A stretch of DNA of 8,542 nt, from assembly GCA_024643485.1 (NCBI GenBank), contig JAHEMU010000099.1:1-8542 (forward strand), written 5' to 3'. A program made the position numbers and the translations under genes. Origin of the DNA: Cytophagales bacterium (lineage in GTDB: Bacteria; Bacteroidota; Bacteroidia; Cytophagales; Cyclobacteriaceae). Below are positions 6,216 to 8,542 of this stretch, one piece after another. The notes below the pieces were generated by a model. That model was given only the letters and a program-made list of their open reading frames with translations. It had not been told where the DNA came from and did not search any database. Numbering within the stretch: position 1 is the stretch's first letter; each line of letters opens with the position of its first letter.

Positions 6216-7678
6216 GAAATTAATCCTTTAAATAAGGCGGAATACAGGGTGTTGCTCAATAGAAACAGCACAATTATGGATATGATATTCAAATAAATCC
6301 CCGCCCTAACCATTTCAGATGTTTTTATGTACCCGCTGGCGAATACAATGGCATTCGGAGGGGTGCTGATGGGCATCATAAAAGCACAACTTGCTGCTAG
6401 TGTTACAGGGATGGATAAGACAATCGGATCAATCCCTGCTCCATTTGCTATTCCGAATACGACTGGAATAAAAATGGTAGTCAATGCGACGTTACTCATT
6501 AATTCAGTCATGAATAACATAACGGTGGTAAGGATAAGTATTAAAATCCAACCGCTAATTTGAGGGTATCCGGAAATTTTCTCCCCAATTAATTGAATTA
6601 AACCCGCGTTTTCCATTGCACTGGCAAGACAAATACCACCACCAAAAAGGATTAAAATTCCCCAGGGTAATCGCTTCATATCTTCCCAATCCAATAAATG
6701 TTCGCCGGTACCTATATTGATTGGTACGATAAACATCAAAATCCCACCGGTCATGGCAGTTACTGTATCGTTTAATAAATTCATACCCAATAAACCATTG
6801 ATTGGATTTTTAAATATCCATGCCAAGGCGGTCAATGAAAATACTACCATTACTAATTTTTCAGACTTTTTTATTGGACCCATGTCAGATAAATAATTTC
6901 GAATCAACTGGTCTGCCCCTTTTATTTTACCCAATCCGCTTGGGTAAAGCCATTTTGTCAATAATAAATAGGTAAAAGTCAACAAGATGATAGCGGTAGG
7001 AATACCTATTGCGAGCCAACGGCTAAATTCCAATTCATATCCATAAAATTCTTTTAAATATCCTGCGTAAACTACGTTCGGAGGGGTGCCTATTATCGTG
7101 GCAGTTCCGCCTATATTGGCACTATATGCGATGCTGAGAAAAAGAGCTAAGGCAAAAAGGCGAAAAGGACTATTATCAGTTAATTCCTCACTGCTTTGCT
7201 TTTTTAAAATATTAACCACTGAGGTGGCTATTGGAAGCATCATTACCGCAGTGGCCGTATTTGATATCCACATACTTAAAAATGAGGTAGCTATCATAAA
7301 GCCTAGAATAATTCCATTGGCCCCTGTCCCGGTAATCTTGATTAGGTTAAGTGCAATACGTTGGTGAAGATGATGCTTTTCTAATCCGAGGGCTAATATA
7401 AAACCTCCCATAAATAGAAAAATAATTGGATTGGCATAGCTACCAGACGCCTCAGTAATAGACAAAACACCTAAATATGGAAATAAAACAAGAGGCAAAA
7501 GCGCTGTGGCGTAAATGGGGATGGCTTCAGTGATCCACCATATAACCATCCAACTAGCAACTGCCAACACCGTCCAACCGGTAGTAGATAATAGGTCGGA
7601 GGGTATATTTATTAAAATAAGAAATAAAATCGGACCAAGTAGTTGACCAATTCTTCTGACGGATAGTGGCTGCTGCAT
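6212..7678 (-). CDS. SLC13/DASS-family sodium-coupled dicarboxylate (or anion) transporter
   Basis: This 488-residue inner-membrane protein has about 11 hydrophobic segments and the two inverted half-repeats of the divalent anion:sodium symporter family. The first half has the SNT motif (139-141, in SMWISNTATAVMMLP) and TPPN (198-201, in GGTATIIGTPPN). The second half has SNV (395-397, in TELMSNVALTTIF) and TPPN (439-442, in PISTPPNAIVFASGY). These hairpin motifs bind Na+ and the substrate carboxylates in the structurally known relatives. Length matches bacterial members such as VcINDY (about 460). The third residue of the second motif is Val rather than Thr, a variation I believe also occurs in animal SLC13 proteins. 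Likely substrates are succinate, fumarate or malate, but sulfate or other anions cannot be excluded. It is divergent from the SUMF1-like gene and convergent with the AraC regulator; no operon partner is visible. Confidence 0.94.
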   Translation of the reverse strand: MQQPLSVRRIGQLLGPILFLILINIPSDLLSTTGWTVLAVASWMVIWWITEAIPIYATALLPLVLFPYLGVLSITEASGSYANPIIFLFMGGFILALGLEKHHLHQRIALNLIKITGTGANGIILGFMIATSFLSMWISNTATAVMMLPIATSVVNILKKQSSEELTDNSPFRLFALALFLSIAYSANIGGTATIIGTPPNVVYAGYLKEFYGYELEFSRWLAIGIPTAIILLTFTYLLLTKWLYPSGLGKIKGADQLIRNYLSDMGPIKKSEKLVMVVFSLTALAWIFKNPINGLLGMNLLNDTVTAMTGGILMFIVPINIGTGEHLLDWEDMKRLPWGILILFGGGICLASAMENAGLIQLIGEKISGYPQISGWILILILTTVMLFMTELMSNVALTTIFIPVVFGIANGAGIDPIVLSIPVTLAASCAFMMPISTPPNAIVFASGYIKTSEMVRAGIYLNIISIIVLFLLSNTLYSALFKGLIS

Positions 7679-7691
7679 GTATAATTTTTAT

Positions 7692-7722
7692 CAAATATTG
7701 TGAACATTAAGCTATTTCCAAA
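7692..7722 (-). promoter_or_regulatory. Candidate promoter for the DASS transporter
   Basis: Reading the minus strand, TTTG (7722-7719) and AATATTTG (7699-7692) are separated by exactly 19 bases. This fits the Bacteroidota -33/-7 pattern with a single mismatch in the -7 element. Transcription from about 7686 would leave a very short leader to the ATG at 7678. Confidence 0.5.
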
Positions 7723-7760
7723 CCATTTCTTTCATGTTTTTTTCATTCAGATTATTTTCA

Positions 7761-7768
7761 TAAGTTTA
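7761..7768 (+). promoter_or_regulatory. Weak -7-like element before the SUMF1-like gene
   Basis: TAAGTTTA has one mismatch to TAnnTTTG and would start transcription about 12 bases before the ATG at 7787. No clear TTTG sits at the right distance upstream, so this rests on position and one element only. Confidence 0.22.
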
Positions 7769-7786
7769 GTTATTAAAGTTTATTCT

Positions 7787-8542
7787 ATGTCTCTAAAAAG
7801 GATGATATTTCTGCTGATAGGTTTTGGAAGTATCTACACCATAGCGTTTGGACAGGAAAAAAAGTCATATCAATTAACTTTACCTGTTTTTTCGACTCCA
7901 ATTAAAATGATACCCGTTAAAGGTGGGAAGTACCTGATGGGAAATGGATCAGATACTGCACCCAAAGATGAGCAACCAGTTCATGAAGTTTCCATAGGAG
8001 GATTTTGGATGAGTGAAAGGGAAATTACTTGGGAACAATACGACGCTTTCGTTTTTAGAAAAAAGGAAATTGAACAGTTTGTAGCTCCTGCAGATCTTGA
8101 AAAACTTGGAATTACAGGTGTAACAGGTGCTACTACGCCGTATGTTGATATGAGTTTTGGAATGGGTAAGGATCAGCATCCAGCCATTAATATGACACAT
8201 TACGCAGCCATTCAATATTGTCAATGGCTCTCCGCACAAACAGGTGAATTTTATCGACTCCCCACTGAGGCAGAATGGGAGTATGTTTGTAAATCTGCCC
8301 ATTTAAATCAACTGAAACCTCAGGAATTGCAGGATTATGCAGTTTTTCAAGCAAATTATTATGCAAATACGGCCTCTAAAAAAGCTGATGGACTAGGGTT
8401 TTATGATATTTTAGGGAATGTGGCTGAATGGACTATGGATCAATATGACGCCAGTTTTTATTCAAAAAAAACAAACACAGATCCGGTTAATCTACCTATT
8501 ACCCTTTACCCTAGAACTGCAAGAGGCGGTCATATTGATCCA
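7787..8542 (+). CDS. Secreted SUMF1/formylglycine-generating-enzyme-like protein (3' truncated)
   Basis: The frame is open from the ATG at 7787 to the window edge, giving the first 252 residues. An N-terminal signal peptide is visible (Lys4-Arg5, hydrophobic 6-20, likely cleavage near AFGQ at 20-23), with no lipobox Cys, so the product is probably exported to the periplasm or beyond. The sulfatase-modifying-factor (FGE-sulfatase) fold follows: GGKYLMG (46-52), PVHEVSIGGFWMSEREIT (64-81), HPAINMTHYAAIQYCQWLS (131-149), YRLPTEAEWEYVC (156-168), GFYDILGNVAEW (204-215) and ARGGHIDP (245-252). An extra stretch of about 35 residues (VTGATTPYVDMSFGMGKD and its flank) is shared with a SUMF1-like group that I recall in Bacteroidota and Planctomycetes. 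True FGEs oxidise a sulfatase Cys using two C-terminal cysteines; that region lies beyond the window, so catalysis is undecided. Many relatives have other or structural roles. Confidence 0.88.
   Translation, partial: MSLKRMIFLLIGFGSIYTIAFGQEKKSYQLTLPVFSTPIKMIPVKGGKYLMGNGSDTAPKDEQPVHEVSIGGFWMSEREITWEQYDAFVFRKKEIEQFVAPADLEKLGITGVTGATTPYVDMSFGMGKDQHPAINMTHYAAIQYCQWLSAQTGEFYRLPTEAEWEYVCKSAHLNQLKPQELQDYAVFQANYYANTASKKADGLGFYDILGNVAEWTMDQYDASFYSKKTNTDPVNLPITLYPRTARGGHIDP

Noticed and set aside
6327..7367. Plus-strand open frames at 6327-6563 and 7086-7367
   Set aside because: Both are antisense to the transporter gene and have no recognisable motif; they reflect the composition of membrane-protein codons.
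7949..8302. 117-residue minus-strand open frame
   Set aside because: It lies opposite the SUMF1-like gene, whose frame carries clear family motifs; the minus-strand translation is Cys-rich and resembles no family.
1..8542. Mobile element, CRISPR array, tRNA or rRNA
   Set aside because: No transposase or integrase frame, no regularly spaced direct repeats and no recognisable tRNA or rRNA segment were seen.

Overview
The window comes from an AT-rich chromosome of a member of the Bacteroidota, most likely a free-living member of the Cytophagales or Flavobacteriales. The support is indirect: genes mostly lack strong Shine-Dalgarno sequences, candidate promoters resemble the Bacteroidota TTTG / TAnnTTTG type, and several proteins have forms that I recognise from that phylum (the NtrC-type regulator with GAFTDA, the AraC regulator with a 'HFHPEMEIVY' cupin, the SUMF1-like secreted protein). 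I could not run searches, so the genus is not assigned.

Layout. Positions 1-780 hold the 3' part of an M24 (Xaa-Pro) metallopeptidase. It overlaps by four bases a D-2-hydroxyacid dehydrogenase (777-1736). A 272-bp AT-rich spacer follows, with a hairpin and an AT-only dyad. Next is a two-component cassette: an NtrC-family sigma-54 activator (2009-3388) overlapping its likely partner membrane histidine kinase (3378-4724). Fifty-seven bases further on is a stand-alone acyl carrier protein (best start 4782, end 5027), closed by a clear intrinsic terminator. A second spacer (about 5055-5327) contains a good inverted repeat over a candidate promoter and leads to an AraC-family regulator (5328-6215). 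The next gene, on the minus strand (6212-7678), is an SLC13/DASS sodium:dicarboxylate-type transporter, whose stop codon shares a TTAA with the AraC stop. Divergent from it, a secreted SUMF1/formylglycine-generating-enzyme-like protein starts at 7787 and runs off the right edge.

How the genes may work together. The clearest functional unit is the regulator-kinase pair: the kinase would sense a membrane or cytoplasmic signal and phosphorylate Asp56 of the regulator, which then activates sigma-54 promoters. The ACP in the same direction may be co-transcribed with the pair, linking it to acyl or polyketide-type chemistry, but a possible internal promoter leaves this open. The peptidase and dehydrogenase are translationally coupled but have no obvious shared pathway. 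The AraC regulator, transporter and SUMF1-like gene show no proven link to each other.

I see no mobile element, CRISPR array, tRNA or rRNA. Most of the window looks like ordinary chromosomal gene content. The points most worth a second look are the orphan ACP beside a sigma-54 two-component system, the GAFTDA substitution in the regulator, and the dyad upstream of the AraC gene.
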